The notes: generated by a model from the sequence alone, not told the origin. 64,000 bases of DNA from Blastocatellia bacterium UBA7656 (GCA_002483445.1 DLHY01000047.1:1-64000), one strand, 5' to 3'. Positions 14,448 through 23,941 are shown, counted from the first letter of the stretch. Translations and numbers: made by a program.

Positions 14448-15599
14448 CTAATTGAATCTCTCCCACACGACCAGAAATCGCTCCGATTCGGCGGCCCAGT
14501 CGCCGACATCCTTGTGCGTGAGACCCAGCAGGACGGGCAATCGGCGGTAAAGCCATTCGCGCGGGTAGAGCCACGAAAGAGTTCCAATTTGAATATTGCG
14601 AATGACGTTTCGCGCGAGAGTGTCTATGGTGTGTTGCTGAGGCTCGCGAAGGCCGAACCAGCGCGAATACTCTTCCAGCGAGCGAAACCCGCGGCCCGCG
14701 CGCTTGCTCTCGATGTGAAGGAAAGTCGCTCCCCAGAGACGGGCCAGTATCTGAAGGCTCTGCTGTGTGAGCGGAACGTCTGGCGACTGGTCAGGCGCGA
14801 ATTTGAAGAGCAGGGATATTTCGTAGAGCAACTGGATATTGAGCGCGGCCACTTCGTCAGACTCGCTCGCCAGCGCGGCCAGTCGTTCGTCGCGTCCGCG
14901 ATAAGGAGTGGCGTATCTGCGATGGGCGATAAGGGCGGCGTCGCCCAGCGCAAGCCCGCACTGGAAATAGTTGCGCCGGACGAAATCGGCATTGGGAGCC
15001 GATTCCACGCCTCGCGCGATTCTCATCGCCCGAAGCAGCGCCGCGCCGCGATTGAGAAGCAGACGGGTCGCTTCTATCAGGGGCAGCGCGTCGCGAAGAG
15101 AAGGGGGCGCGTTCGCTATCAACGCATCATCCTGTCCGTAAAGCACGATGTGACCGTTGAGCAAATCCTGCCACATCAGCGAGCGCGGCCAGTTTCGAAT
15201 GTCTTCGATTGTCAGCGGACGACTGAAATCGACGCGAATCTTCAACTCGGATTCATACTTTTTGCTGATCGCTGCAAGCTGATCATATTGGACGGCGCTC
15301 TTGTCCTCAACGATCAGCGTCAGATCGAGATCGTCGCAGGGCTGCTCGTAGCCATCGAGGCGAATAACTCCTCCCTCGCCGTGACCGTAACCGCCGCCGA
15401 GTATGAGGGCAACCAGATTGTCAGCCATCGCTTCGCGCGCGTCTTCACTGAGTCGCTGAAGCGCCGAATCCATTCGCGCGTTGAACTCATCTGAAGCGTG
15501 ATGACAATACTTGAGGTCTGTGTTGTATGAAGGCAGATCGATACGGATTTCAGGTATGACCGGGTACGGATAGAAATTGCTTCCGAGGGGCTTCATCAT
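14448..15599 (-). CDS. Nucleotidyltransferase-fold protein of unknown role
   Basis: 383 residues. An N-terminal region contains the pattern of the polymerase-beta-type nucleotidyltransferase fold: LGGGYGHGEGGVIR followed by a DDLDLTLIVE strand carrying the metal-binding Asp pair (about residues 89-118). The remaining 250 residues are helical and rich in Arg and Leu, without a recognised domain. It may transfer a nucleotide or be a catalytically altered relative. No substrate can be named. Its position next to the GDP-mannose genes hints at a role in glycan assembly, but this is only inference. The start ATGATG has GGAG about 13 bp upstream. Confidence 0.6.
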   Translation of the reverse strand: MMKPLGSNFYPYPVIPEIRIDLPSYNTDLKYCHHASDEFNARMDSALQRLSEDAREAMADNLVALILGGGYGHGEGGVIRLDGYEQPCDDLDLTLIVEDKSAVQYDQLAAISKKYESELKIRVDFSRPLTIEDIRNWPRSLMWQDLLNGHIVLYGQDDALIANAPPSLRDALPLIEATRLLLNRGAALLRAMRIARGVESAPNADFVRRNYFQCGLALGDAALIAHRRYATPYRGRDERLAALASESDEVAALNIQLLYEISLLFKFAPDQSPDVPLTQQSLQILARLWGATFLHIESKRAGRGFRSLEEYSRWFGLREPQQHTIDTLARNVIRNIQIGTLSWLYPREWLYRRLPVLLGLTHKDVGDWAAESERFLVVWERFN

Positions 15600-15641
15600 G
15601 CGTTTCGCTCCATATAGCCTGGGGTTTGATAATCATCAATC

Positions 15642-15795
15642 GGCAGTGGGCAGAAAGCAGTGCGCAATTGTCGGCGTTCGATCGCAGACGGACTGGGAAA
15701 CCGTGCCCCTCTCCGAGACGATTTCCTGCGAGGCGTCTCCCCCTTGCCTCCCGCCCGATGAAGGCTCATTTGCGCACTGTTCACTGCCCACTGCC
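15642..15795. repeat. Inverted repeat, GGCAGTGGGCAG word
   Basis: Arms 15642-15667 and 15770-15795 share GGCAGTGGGCAG and AGTGCGCAA exactly, with five differing bases between these blocks. The arms enclose about 100 bp of unique sequence. Confidence 0.85.
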
Positions 15796-15910
15796 TCTGT
15801 CATAATCAAGCGTCACTCATCAAATCTTCGAGACAGTCCTTCAGTCGCTATATCGCTTGCAAACATCGCCGAAGAGTTTTTATCGCAAGCGTCGAATTCA
15901 TTTCAGCCTC

Positions 15911-16020
15911 GGCAGTCCGCAGCCAATCGTCCGTTGCGGTCGGCGGAAAAGATCGCTGCCTTCGAAACATTGCCCCTGATCTCGCGCACGGCTTACAACG
16001 GACCATTGCCTGCGGACTGC
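15911..16020. repeat. Inverted repeat, GCAGTCCGCAG word
   Basis: The left arm begins GGCAGTCCGCAGCC at 15911 and the right arm ends CTGCGGACTGC at 16020. The arms pair with small gaps around a 65-bp loop. The right arm ends 6 bp from the STAS gene stop codon. Confidence 0.8.
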
Positions 16021-16026
16021 GGTTGA

Positions 16027-16365
16027 TTAGTTCTCAAAAGCCAATGCCGCTTCTTCCTTCGAATTGTAGATGTCGAAAATCCTGTGCATACGCACAAGCT
16101 CGAAGAGTGAGCGCACGGGTCGCGACATCGAGCAGAGTTTCAGGTCTCCGCCGCAGGCGTTGAGATAGCGGAGGCACGAAAGTATCGCGCCGAGTCCCGA
16201 ACTATCGACGAAATGCAATTCGCTCAGATCGAAGACGATATGCTTGTGCGATTCCATAATCAGACTCACTTCCTGCTTCAATGCTTTCGCGTTGCTGGCG
16301 TCGAGTGAAGAGCCGGGCAAAACGATGACAACCGCGCTGCCGATCAATTCAATCGTTGCTTCCAT
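16027..16365 (-). CDS. STAS-domain anti-sigma factor antagonist
   Basis: A 112-residue single STAS domain of the SpoIIAA/RsbV type. The phosphorylatable Ser lies in FVDSSGLGAILSCLRYL (around residue 54). Such proteins sequester an anti-sigma kinase when dephosphorylated and release it when phosphorylated. The start overlaps the last 17 bp of the upstream phosphatase gene, whose own C-terminus is an RsbW-like kinase domain, so kinase, phosphatase and target are encoded together. The ribosome site GGAGA precedes the ATG. No sigma factor gene is in the window, so the output is unknown. Confidence 0.92.
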   Translation of the reverse strand: MEATIELIGSAVVIVLPGSSLDASNAKALKQEVSLIMESHKHIVFDLSELHFVDSSGLGAILSCLRYLNACGGDLKLCSMSRPVRSLFELVRMHRIFDIYNSKEEAALAFEN

Positions 16366-18460
16366 CTGTATGGTCTCCCTTTATTTTTTTCGTCAGACGG
16401 ATCGAATGCCTTCCGCTTTCGACTTCAGAGTAAGCGACTTCGTCCATCGTCTTCTGAATGATGAAGATGCCGAATCCGCCTTCACGCGATCCGTCGAAGG
16501 CAGGCGCCTCGACACGCGCCGGGTCAAACGTATCGCCGCCGTGCAGCAATTCGATACTGACGCTATCGCCTGCGACGACAGCCCTGATTTCGATCATCTC
16601 GTCCTCGCGACCGTGATAAGAGTGCCGACAGATATTGGTCAGAGCTTCGGTCATTGCCAGTTCGAATTCGGCTATTCGATCTTCACTCATTGAGGGAATG
16701 CGCGCTTCCAGGCAGAAGCGGCGAACGAACTCGCGCGCTGGCGCGAGGTTCTTCAGGTCGCTTGAAATCTCCATATTCTCTTCCGTCAAAGGCGTGTCTT
16801 TCGATTTCCGGTTTGCGATCCTGACCGCCACGCAGGTCAGATCGTCGTCGAAGGTTTCAGATTTGGAGAATGCGGCTATAGTTCGCTGCACGCTCATTAT
16901 CATCTCTTCGGCGTCGAGGTGGTTGTTTGCCCGGACGCACTCACAGAGCCGATCCTGGCCGAACATCTCGCCCGCAGGGTTTTGAGCTTCGGTCACGCCG
17001 TCGGAGTAGAAGAAGAAAACATCGCCCGCTTCGAAAAACACTGACACCTGAGCGTGGCTTTCGCGCTCCACGAACCCTATCGGCATGTTGTCGCCTTTGA
17101 GCAACTCGCAGCGGTCGTCGCTTTTCCCGTAGTGAATCGTCTTCGTATGGCCGCAGTCTACGAAGTCCATTCGGCTCTCGGCGAGATCGAATCGCGCATA
17201 GCAGAGCGTGGCGAAGCTGTCGAACGCCATGAACTGGCGGGTGACCTCCTCATGAACGAGCGAGACGATATCTTCAGAGCGGGGAAGCTGCGCGATGCCC
17301 GTCGCGGCTATCAACGCACCGGTTGCGCGTATAAAGCAATTCTTGGTCGCGGCTCCGAGCAAAGCGGCAGGTATGCCTTTACCCATCACGTCGCCGACCA
17401 GCACATCCATGCATTGATCGTTATGGCGGACGAAATCGTAGAAGTCGCCATCGATGCGCTGCGACGGGACGGTGAGCGCGGCCACCTGAAGCCCATCGAT
17501 GTCGCGCGGCGGCTGGCCGAGGAGAAGCGTCTGTTGAATCCTGCCGCCGATTTCCACTTCCTGCTTGAGCCGCTCGCTTTCAATCGAAGCCCGATACAGG
17601 CGGTCGTTTTCAATAACCATCGCGGCCTGTAGCGCGAGAGCTTCGGCCAGTCCCATAGTGCGCGAATCGAACTGGCGGTCGCTTCCCTCGTGCCAGATGA
17701 CCAGCGCGTTGACAAGCCCCTGTCGGGTCTCAGTGGGAGCGACGAGCAGCGAGGCCGCTTTGCAAAGCTCAGGCTCGATGTCGAGCGATCCGGTAACGCG
17801 GTTGCGCCCGTTGAGGATGATTCCTGTTTTCTCGGCGATAGCGCGGCCAACCAATCCTCCGAGTTTGCTTCTCGCCGCAAGCCCGTCGACGTTCTTCATC
17901 GCCACAGGCTCCAACTCGCCATCGCGCTCAAGCCACAGCGCCGCGCTCAGTCCTTCCTGAAACGAAGTGGCGCGCGTCATTATCCGGTCGAGCAGATCAG
18001 CGGGACTTGCGAATGCTCTGAGGTCTGAACTGATTTCGTAGACGGCTTCGAGGCTCTCCCAGCTTGAACTCAGTTCTTCGAGCAGAGCCGTCTCGCCGTT
18101 TTCCATCTCTATCTGTCGGGTGATCGTTTCGATGATCGAGGCCATCGCTGCGCGAATATCTTCGGTCAAAGCGTCGCCGCACAGCAGCGCCGTTCCCGCA
18201 GGCCTCCCTTCGCACACAAGATCGATTCGCGTTCGTTTGTGTCCGGCACAGCAGCGATCATGCTCATCGCTGATCGAATAAGAGCAGAGAGAATCTGCTG
18301 TGAGCCACTGCTCGCCCGCGTCCGTTACATAAGCCAGAGAAAGATTCAGGCTGCGGGCCACGGGTCGGGCCGCTCTTTGCAGTTCATTCAGTATCCGGTT
18401 CGACAACTCTGCCGAAACCTGATGATGAACAGCTATGCTGTCAGAGCTGGCTGTAGACAT
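16349..18460 (-). CDS. SpoIIE-type phosphatase with sensor and RsbW-like kinase domain
   Basis: A 703-residue regulator. It has an N-terminal Cys-containing sensor region, a GAF-like domain (about residues 150-320; ILDRIMTRATSFQEGLSAALW, AEALALQAAMVIENDRLYRAS), a PP2C/SpoIIE phosphatase (about 345-560; VPSQRIDGDFYDF, GDVMGKGIPAALLGA, DCGHTKTIHY, FYSDGVTEAQN) and a C-terminal HATPase of the RsbW class (ELAMTEALTNICRH, GGFGIFIIQKTMDE). It could both dephosphorylate and phosphorylate the STAS protein encoded just downstream. The ATG at 18460 with AGGGAGAAGA is preferred over a start 32 codons upstream. It overlaps the receiver gene by 28 bp, indicating one operon. Confidence 0.9.
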   Translation of the reverse strand: MSTASSDSIAVHHQVSAELSNRILNELQRAARPVARSLNLSLAYVTDAGEQWLTADSLCSYSISDEHDRCCAGHKRTRIDLVCEGRPAGTALLCGDALTEDIRAAMASIIETITRQIEMENGETALLEELSSSWESLEAVYEISSDLRAFASPADLLDRIMTRATSFQEGLSAALWLERDGELEPVAMKNVDGLAARSKLGGLVGRAIAEKTGIILNGRNRVTGSLDIEPELCKAASLLVAPTETRQGLVNALVIWHEGSDRQFDSRTMGLAEALALQAAMVIENDRLYRASIESERLKQEVEIGGRIQQTLLLGQPPRDIDGLQVAALTVPSQRIDGDFYDFVRHNDQCMDVLVGDVMGKGIPAALLGAATKNCFIRATGALIAATGIAQLPRSEDIVSLVHEEVTRQFMAFDSFATLCYARFDLAESRMDFVDCGHTKTIHYGKSDDRCELLKGDNMPIGFVERESHAQVSVFFEAGDVFFFYSDGVTEAQNPAGEMFGQDRLCECVRANNHLDAEEMIMSVQRTIAAFSKSETFDDDLTCVAVRIANRKSKDTPLTEENMEISSDLKNLAPAREFVRRFCLEARIPSMSEDRIAEFELAMTEALTNICRHSYHGREDEMIEIRAVVAGDSVSIELLHGGDTFDPARVEAPAFDGSREGGFGIFIIQKTMDEVAYSEVESGRHSIRLTKKIKGDHTDGSND

Positions 18461-18900
18461 TCTTCTCCCTGTTCTATGGGTCGAGCGACTCTGGGCGGAA
18501 TTCCGAAATCGATCAGTTTCCTGAGCAGAGTCGAAGGGGCGATGGGTTTGGTGCAATGGGAATCAGCGCCCGCCAGTATCACCTCTTCCGGCGTGTCCTC
18601 GAATGACCGCGCGGTGAGCACCAGCACGACCAGATCGCTGTTGCTCCTGCCTGCGCGAATCTGCTTTAACACTTCTATGCCGGATATGCCCGGAAGCACC
18701 AGATCGAGCAGCATCGCATCAGGCTTTACGCTTTCTAAAATCGAGAGCGCCTGTTCTCCGTCGCCCGCCAGCGTTACCTGATAGCCTTCTTTTTTCAAAA
18801 CGAATTCGAGAAATCTCGCTATATGGCGTTCGTCTTCAACCACGAGCAATCTTGCGGGACGATAGTTACCGGGTTGCGCGAAAAAAATTTGACTGCCCAT
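18433..18900 (-). CDS. Stand-alone response-regulator receiver
   Basis: 155 residues. A CheY-like receiver spans about residues 15-135: acid pair in LLVVEDERHI, phospho-acceptor Asp in AMLLDLVLPGISG, Thr in VLTARS and Lys in CTKPIAP. There is no DNA-binding or enzymatic output domain. It is the first gene of the operon with the SpoIIE-type phosphatase and STAS protein, so it probably controls that phosphatase by protein contact. The ATG at 18900 is set by the strong ribosome site AAGGAGAG; the frame extends 19 codons further without such a site. Confidence 0.92.
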   Translation of the reverse strand: MGSQIFFAQPGNYRPARLLVVEDERHIARFLEFVLKKEGYQVTLAGDGEQALSILESVKPDAMLLDLVLPGISGIEVLKQIRAGRSNSDLVVLVLTARSFEDTPEEVILAGADSHCTKPIAPSTLLRKLIDFGIPPRVARPIEQGEECLQPALTA

Positions 18901-19239
18901 AACTCTCCTTCTTTCAGCGCAATTTGAGGGGCAAGAGGCGTGCCGCTCATCAAACATACGATTCGATTTGAAAAAGCGAGTTAATTCAGGGGTTTCCGAA
19001 TAGTCGGAGTTCCTGCTTCCGCGTAGCGATGGGAAAAGATAAGTGGAGTAAAGCTACAAGGCACATCTCAAAGTGGGGAGTAATGGCACAAATGTGGATA
19101 CAAGTAAAAAGGCAAAAGTAAAAAGGTAAAAGGCAAAACGGATGTCCGCGCGCGAGCGCCTGCGTTGCAAAGGATGATTCAAGCTGATTGCGACAGCTTC
19201 CCTACTTTTTCATTTTGCCTTTTTACTTTTGCCTTTCTA
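18901..19239. other. Gap with AAGGCAAAAGT-type hairpin
   Basis: A 339-bp stretch without a gene. It is dominated by the inverted pair of A-rich/T-rich arrays at 19102-19139 and 19203-19236. The upstream third probably holds the promoter of the receiver operon, but no convincing boxes are seen. Confidence 0.6.
19102..19236. repeat. Inverted tandem-repeat hairpin, AAAAGGCAAAAGT word
   Basis: The left array at 19102-19139 is made of AAAAGGCAAAAGTA-like units. The right array at 19203-19236 is its near complement (TTTTGCCTTTTTACTTTTGCC). About 60 bp of unique DNA lies between them. A second copy with an unrelated loop is at 37517-37619. Confidence 0.9.
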
Positions 19240-20700
19240 TCAGGAGAGAGTGCCGCCATTGTCGAAGAACTCAGGATAAAGTCTCCGCGCGCAATCGGGG
19301 CAGATGCCGTGAGTGAATTCCGCTTCGGAATGGATTCTCAGATAGACCTCAAGATCGTTCCACGCGCCTTCCTTATCGCGAATCTTTTTGCAGTTGGCGC
19401 ATATCGGAAGCAGCCCGGTCAGCATCTTGATTTTGGCGAGCGCGTCCTGAAGCTGGACGATAAGCTGCTCGCGTTCTGTTTCGGCCCGACGGCGATCCGT
19501 TATATCGCGAAGGATGACTGTGTAGAGTTTCTGTCCGCTGGCTTCGACCTGCGATATCGAAGCTTCGATGGGAAACTCTTCCCCGTCTGCTCTAAGCCCG
19601 CTCACTGACTGTGATGATCCCATGGCGCGGTTGGTCACGCCCGCTTGGCTGAAGTCGCGTATGTGGTCGCGGTGCGCGGATCGGGATCGTTCGGGGATGA
19701 ATCGGTCGATAGGCTGCCCGACAGCTTCACGGCTGGCGCAGTGAAACATTTTCTCGGCTGCGGCATTGAACACTATTATGCGCTGCGCGTCGTCCAGGGT
19801 GATGATAGCGTCCATCGCCGAGTCGACTATGCCCGCCAGCCTTCCCTCGCTTGCGCGAAGAGCCTGTTCGGTTCGCCATCGGTCGGTGATGTCGTGGGCC
19901 ATGCCGCGGACGACAGGAGCGGCGACTCCTTCCGTGCGAAGAGTGTTGTAGTATTCCCATACTCGCTTCTCTCCCTGCGCGGTCTGAACCGCCATGACTC
20001 CGCTTGCCACGCCGTCTCTTCGGATTCGATCCATATAATCATCGAACTGATAGCGGACTTCGCGCGCCAGAATATCGCGAAGCGTTCTCTTGCCGATGAA
20101 GTCTTTCGGGTCGTATCCAAGCAGGTTCACGGCTGCCCGATTGACCGACAGGATAAGCCCGTCGAGGTCGTGCGTGCATATCAGATCGAGGCTGTGTTCG
20201 ACCAGATCGCGATAGCGGTCTTCGCTTATTCTGAGCGCCTCCTCTATGCGTTTGCGTTCGGTGATGTCTCTGGAAATGCCCAGGATGGCGATCATCTTTC
20301 CCTGGTCGTCATAAACAGGCGAATCAGAGATCATCACCGGAAATGTGGAACCATCGCGTCGTCGAACGAAAAACTCGCCCGACCAGCTTTGGCCCGCCCT
20401 CAACAGCGAAAGAATCTCGGCTCCCTGAGCTTTTGAGATATCGGCGGGCGTGAGTTCCATTATGTTGCGGCCCGCCACTTCCTCTGCCGACCAGCCGTAG
20501 AGCGATTCGGCGAATCGGTTCCAGTAAATGACCGCCCCGGCCAGATTAGTGGCGATGACGGCCTGCTCAAGAGAGTCGAGCAATCGCGCCTGAAATCTGA
20601 TTGATTCCTCAACTCGGATGGCTTCTTTTGCTTGCCTGCGCCCGGTCGTGTTCTTTGCCGCAGCTTGCCGGCTTGATTTCCGCACAGGTTTCTTTTTCAT
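19240..20700 (-). CDS. Triple-PAS protein with C-terminal zinc-ribbon-like motif
   Basis: 486 residues. Three PAS/PAC units follow a basic N-terminus (about residues 35-160, 160-285 and 290-410), each ending in a DIT(E/D)R-type signature. No HisKA or ATPase domain follows. A short coiled coil leads into ICANCKKIRDKEG and GICPDCARRLYPE, two CxxC pairs that may bind zinc. This tail is seen in other PAS proteins, but its output is unknown. The ATG at 20700 has GGTGGG upstream; a TTG 12 codons earlier is less likely. The third PAS (FNAAAEKMFHCASRE) resembles oxygen or redox sensing types, though no haem ligand can be assigned with confidence. Confidence 0.85.
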   Translation of the reverse strand: MKKKPVRKSSRQAAAKNTTGRRQAKEAIRVEESIRFQARLLDSLEQAVIATNLAGAVIYWNRFAESLYGWSAEEVAGRNIMELTPADISKAQGAEILSLLRAGQSWSGEFFVRRRDGSTFPVMISDSPVYDDQGKMIAILGISRDITERKRIEEALRISEDRYRDLVEHSLDLICTHDLDGLILSVNRAAVNLLGYDPKDFIGKRTLRDILAREVRYQFDDYMDRIRRDGVASGVMAVQTAQGEKRVWEYYNTLRTEGVAAPVVRGMAHDITDRWRTEQALRASEGRLAGIVDSAMDAIITLDDAQRIIVFNAAAEKMFHCASREAVGQPIDRFIPERSRSAHRDHIRDFSQAGVTNRAMGSSQSVSGLRADGEEFPIEASISQVEASGQKLYTVILRDITDRRRAETEREQLIVQLQDALAKIKMLTGLLPICANCKKIRDKEGAWNDLEVYLRIHSEAEFTHGICPDCARRLYPEFFDNGGTLS

Positions 20701-20902
20701 CCCACCTTCATTCTTCAATGGCGCGACCTCTTTCAAAAACGCATTATTGCAACGACCATTCTTATGATCGCTCCACTGTCAAATCGACTACAGCCCTTAT
20801 TTCCGGCTCGACTGTTCGGCAAATGGAGATAGCGGGCAGACTAGATATCGAGTGGCCGAAGAAGTGAATTCCCGTTCTGTTCCGGCGATCCTTATCCGCG
20901 AG

Positions 20903-23900
20903 TCATATCCTGAAGTTCAACCGATCCATCTTTAGGTACAATCCCTTGCGCGAAAGGCCGAGTTCTTTTGCTGCGCGGGCTATGTTTCCGCCCGAACGAT
21001 GCAGCGCATCCTGAATCATTCTTCGCTCTATCTCTTCGACTGCTTGTGCAAGCGTGACGCCTTCGGCGACGGGTGCAGGTTCCGACACCTCAGATCTGGG
21101 AGATGCGAGAGCCGTTTGCATTTCACGACCGGCGCGCACGATCTCTGCCGAGAGCGCGTCAGGATCGACTATGGTTCCCGATTCGCTGTAGGCGACTATT
21201 CGACGCACTTCGTTGCAAAGCTGACGCACATTTCCGGGCCATTCATAAACGACCATCATATCGACAGTTTCTTCGGCAAGCTGAATCTCGCGCTTGGCCG
21301 AATCCCGCTGATAGAGGTTCAGGTAATGATTGATGAGCGCGGGTATCTCTTCGCGTCGCTCTCTAAGCGGCGGCACCTGAATGCGAATGACGTTGAGGCG
21401 ATGGAAGAGGTCTTCGCGGAATCGGCCCTCGACGACCGCGCGCTCAAGCTCGGTATTCGTGGCTGCTATGACTCTCACATCGACGTGAACGGGTTTGTTC
21501 TCGCCTATGGGCAGTATCTCGCCTTCCTGAAGGAAGCGCAGCAGCTTGGGCTGAAGATCGACGGGGAGATCGCCTATCTCATCGAGCAGGAGCGTGCCGC
21601 GCTCGACCGAGCGAATTATTCCCGGATTGCTCTGAACGGCTCCGGTAAAAGCGCCCTTGCGATAGCCGAATAACTGGCTTTCGATCATATCGCGCGGGGC
21701 GGCGGAGCAGTTGAAAGGAAGGAATGTGTTGAAGCGGCGCGAGCTTCCAGCATGAACGGCGCGCGCTATCAACTCCTTGCCCGTGCCTGATTCGCCCGTT
21801 ATCAACACAGTCACGTCCGACGAGCGAATCTTATCGATCTGTTCGAGCACTCGGCTCATCGCGCGGCTTGCGCATAAAAATCCCGGCAACTCAACGCGGG
21901 CCAAAAATCGCGCCGGGTTGAACACCTGCGAGCGGCGGCTCTTACTGCGCAGCATCTCAGATTCAAGCCCCTGCTCGACGAGTGATAGCACGGGAGCGAG
22001 GTTTACCGCCCGGTCGAGGAATCTCTCCGCTCGCGGCTCGATTATTCGAAGCAGAAAATTCGACTGCTGATTGTCTGTGAAAGGATAAACGAAATAGCGG
22101 GCGTAATCTTCAACCGCGATTTTTTTGAGCAGTTCGAATTCTTCCCTCTGCTCTCTTTCCGAAAGGCCCGCAGAAGACGCGATTTTTATCCCGCCCTTCT
22201 GCTCCGAGGCGTCTTCCTCTCTTCCGACTTCAATGATCAAAACGGCGCGGCTCGCTGCCTGAGAACGAACTATCGAGGCAAGCTCGTGAAGTAGAAGATC
22301 GCGCATCACCGACGCTCTGACCAGTCGCTGGGCTATGAATCCGTCAATAGCCGAAGCGAGATCGAGCGTCGCGCCCGCATCCTGCGCATTCACCGCGAAG
22401 GGAGGCGCTGGCGCTCTGACTTCGAGCATGCGCTCTTTGAGATCGTCCAGAAGCTTATCGGCTGTGCGCGAATCTAGCACGGCGCCGAGTCGATCAAAAG
22501 CGGCTTTTGCCGATTCGATTTCATTTATCGCTTCCGGGATTCTTCCCAATCGTTTGAGCATCTCGGCGTAAATGATGCGATTGACCGCGCAGGCGTAAAC
22601 GTTTCCGTTAAGCTCGAATATCGATGTGCTCTGTCCGAGCGATTGAATGGCTGATGCGAGATGTCCGCGCGCGCTCTCGACTTTCGCGACCATTCGCATC
22701 ATCAATCCCCAGCCCAGCATCGTCGGGGACTCGCGCAGAAAAGACGCGACGCTTTTCACAAACAGGTTTGCCTGTTCAGTCTGGCCCGTGATGAGCAACG
22801 CCTCGGCCAGCCACAGTTTCGCATCGACGATGAAGCGATGATCGCCCGTGCGCTCGCAGGTCTCTACCACGTGCTCAAGAGGTTTGATCGCCAGATCGGC
22901 CCGATCCTTGATGATGTAGCTTCGGCCTATCGTTATGCGCGTGCTGAGCAATCCCCATTCGCCCGCCTTCACGGGAGACAGTACTTCGAGGCAATCTTCG
23001 AGCAAGCGATCCGCCTCTTCGACTTTTCCCTGAAGCAGATAAAGCTGGGCAAGAGTATCGAGCGCGCCGCCGTAGTTCGCCACGATGGAGGTATCCTTCA
23101 GCACCTCGATTGCGGATTTGACCAGTTGTTCGGCCCTCGCCCACTGGCCGAGCCATATCAGTTTGTCGGCGAGATTGTTCTGATTGTTGGCGACCAGGTA
23201 TACGTTGCCGGCCTTGCGGAAGTGATCGATGCATTTTTCCCATGCAGCCAGCGCGCGTGAGGTCGAGCCGAGATGGTCATAAGTTACGGCCAGATACATG
23301 TAGGCTCTTCCCAGAAGACTATGCTCTTCGCGATAGCCTATCATCGCCAGTGCCTGCTTGAGTGATTGCAGCGCGCTTCGGTAATCGCCGTCGAAGGCCG
23401 CTATGTAGCCGAGGTTGATATAGGATTCGGCCAACTGACGCCAGTTTCCGATTATGCGGTAATGCTCAAGCGCTGAGGTGTAGTAATCGCGAGCAATTCG
23501 GACTTCCGAAAGATTTCTGTAAGCGCGACCAAGCCCGAAGAAGCATGCCCCCATCCCTGAGTGACTATCCAGCTTGCGGGCCAGAAGCATGGCCTGATTG
23601 AAGAGCGCGATGGCGCGCGGGATATCGTTGTTGAATGAGTAGCTCCAGCCCAGACGTATGAGCAGGGCCATCTGGTTCGGATCGCTCAGGCGGGCATATT
23701 CCGAGAATCGGGCGTATTTGACTACGGCTTCGAGTTGTTCCTTGTGGAGACCCCTCTGTTCGAGGGCTTCGCTCAGGTGGCACCGGATGATGGCTTCTTC
23801 TTCGGCAGAGCGCGCGCCTCTCCGCAGGGCGGACCGAAACAGATCGGCTGCCTCCTCGAAACGGTTCTCTTCAAGCGCGATTTTTCCGGCAGCAACCGGG

Positions 23901-23941
23901 TCCTGAACAGGCTGGTTGCTCAGTGGTTCTCTGCTTGCCAT
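20903..23941 (-). CDS. TPR-AAA+-Fis sigma54-dependent activator
   Basis: A 1012-residue regulator. About 500 N-terminal residues form TPR-like repeats. A weak GAF-like region follows, then a sigma54-interaction AAA+ domain (about 680-910) with Walker A GESGTGKE near 720, the GAFTGA loop near 766 and Walker B TLLLDEIGDLP. A C-terminal Fis-type helix-turn-helix ends in NIARAAKELGLSRKGLYLKMDRL. The intact GAFTGA loop shows it should open sigma54 promoters. There is no receiver domain; regulation probably comes through the TPR array, as in related acidobacterial and myxobacterial activators. It is transcribed alone and diverges from the DUF885 peptidase gene. Confidence 0.93.
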   Translation of the reverse strand: MASREPLSNQPVQDPVAAGKIALEENRFEEAADLFRSALRRGARSAEEEAIIRCHLSEALEQRGLHKEQLEAVVKYARFSEYARLSDPNQMALLIRLGWSYSFNNDIPRAIALFNQAMLLARKLDSHSGMGACFFGLGRAYRNLSEVRIARDYYTSALEHYRIIGNWRQLAESYINLGYIAAFDGDYRSALQSLKQALAMIGYREEHSLLGRAYMYLAVTYDHLGSTSRALAAWEKCIDHFRKAGNVYLVANNQNNLADKLIWLGQWARAEQLVKSAIEVLKDTSIVANYGGALDTLAQLYLLQGKVEEADRLLEDCLEVLSPVKAGEWGLLSTRITIGRSYIIKDRADLAIKPLEHVVETCERTGDHRFIVDAKLWLAEALLITGQTEQANLFVKSVASFLRESPTMLGWGLMMRMVAKVESARGHLASAIQSLGQSTSIFELNGNVYACAVNRIIYAEMLKRLGRIPEAINEIESAKAAFDRLGAVLDSRTADKLLDDLKERMLEVRAPAPPFAVNAQDAGATLDLASAIDGFIAQRLVRASVMRDLLLHELASIVRSQAASRAVLIIEVGREEDASEQKGGIKIASSAGLSEREQREEFELLKKIAVEDYARYFVYPFTDNQQSNFLLRIIEPRAERFLDRAVNLAPVLSLVEQGLESEMLRSKSRRSQVFNPARFLARVELPGFLCASRAMSRVLEQIDKIRSSDVTVLITGESGTGKELIARAVHAGSSRRFNTFLPFNCSAAPRDMIESQLFGYRKGAFTGAVQSNPGIIRSVERGTLLLDEIGDLPVDLQPKLLRFLQEGEILPIGENKPVHVDVRVIAATNTELERAVVEGRFREDLFHRLNVIRIQVPPLRERREEIPALINHYLNLYQRDSAKREIQLAEETVDMMVVYEWPGNVRQLCNEVRRIVAYSESGTIVDPDALSAEIVRAGREMQTALASPRSEVSEPAPVAEGVTLAQAVEEIERRMIQDALHRSGGNIARAAKELGLSRKGLYLKMDRLNFRI

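Larger units (their letters stand above)
15600..16026. other. Gap with two large inverted repeats
   Basis: A 427-bp gene-free stretch. It contains a 26-bp inverted repeat at 15642-15667/15770-15795 and a second at 15911-15933/15999-16020 (both listed). No promoter can be assigned with confidence. Confidence 0.7.

Noticed and set aside
19645..20436. A 263-codon plus-strand frame opposite the triple-PAS gene
   Set aside because: It has no recognisable motifs and lies wholly within a well-supported gene on the other strand.
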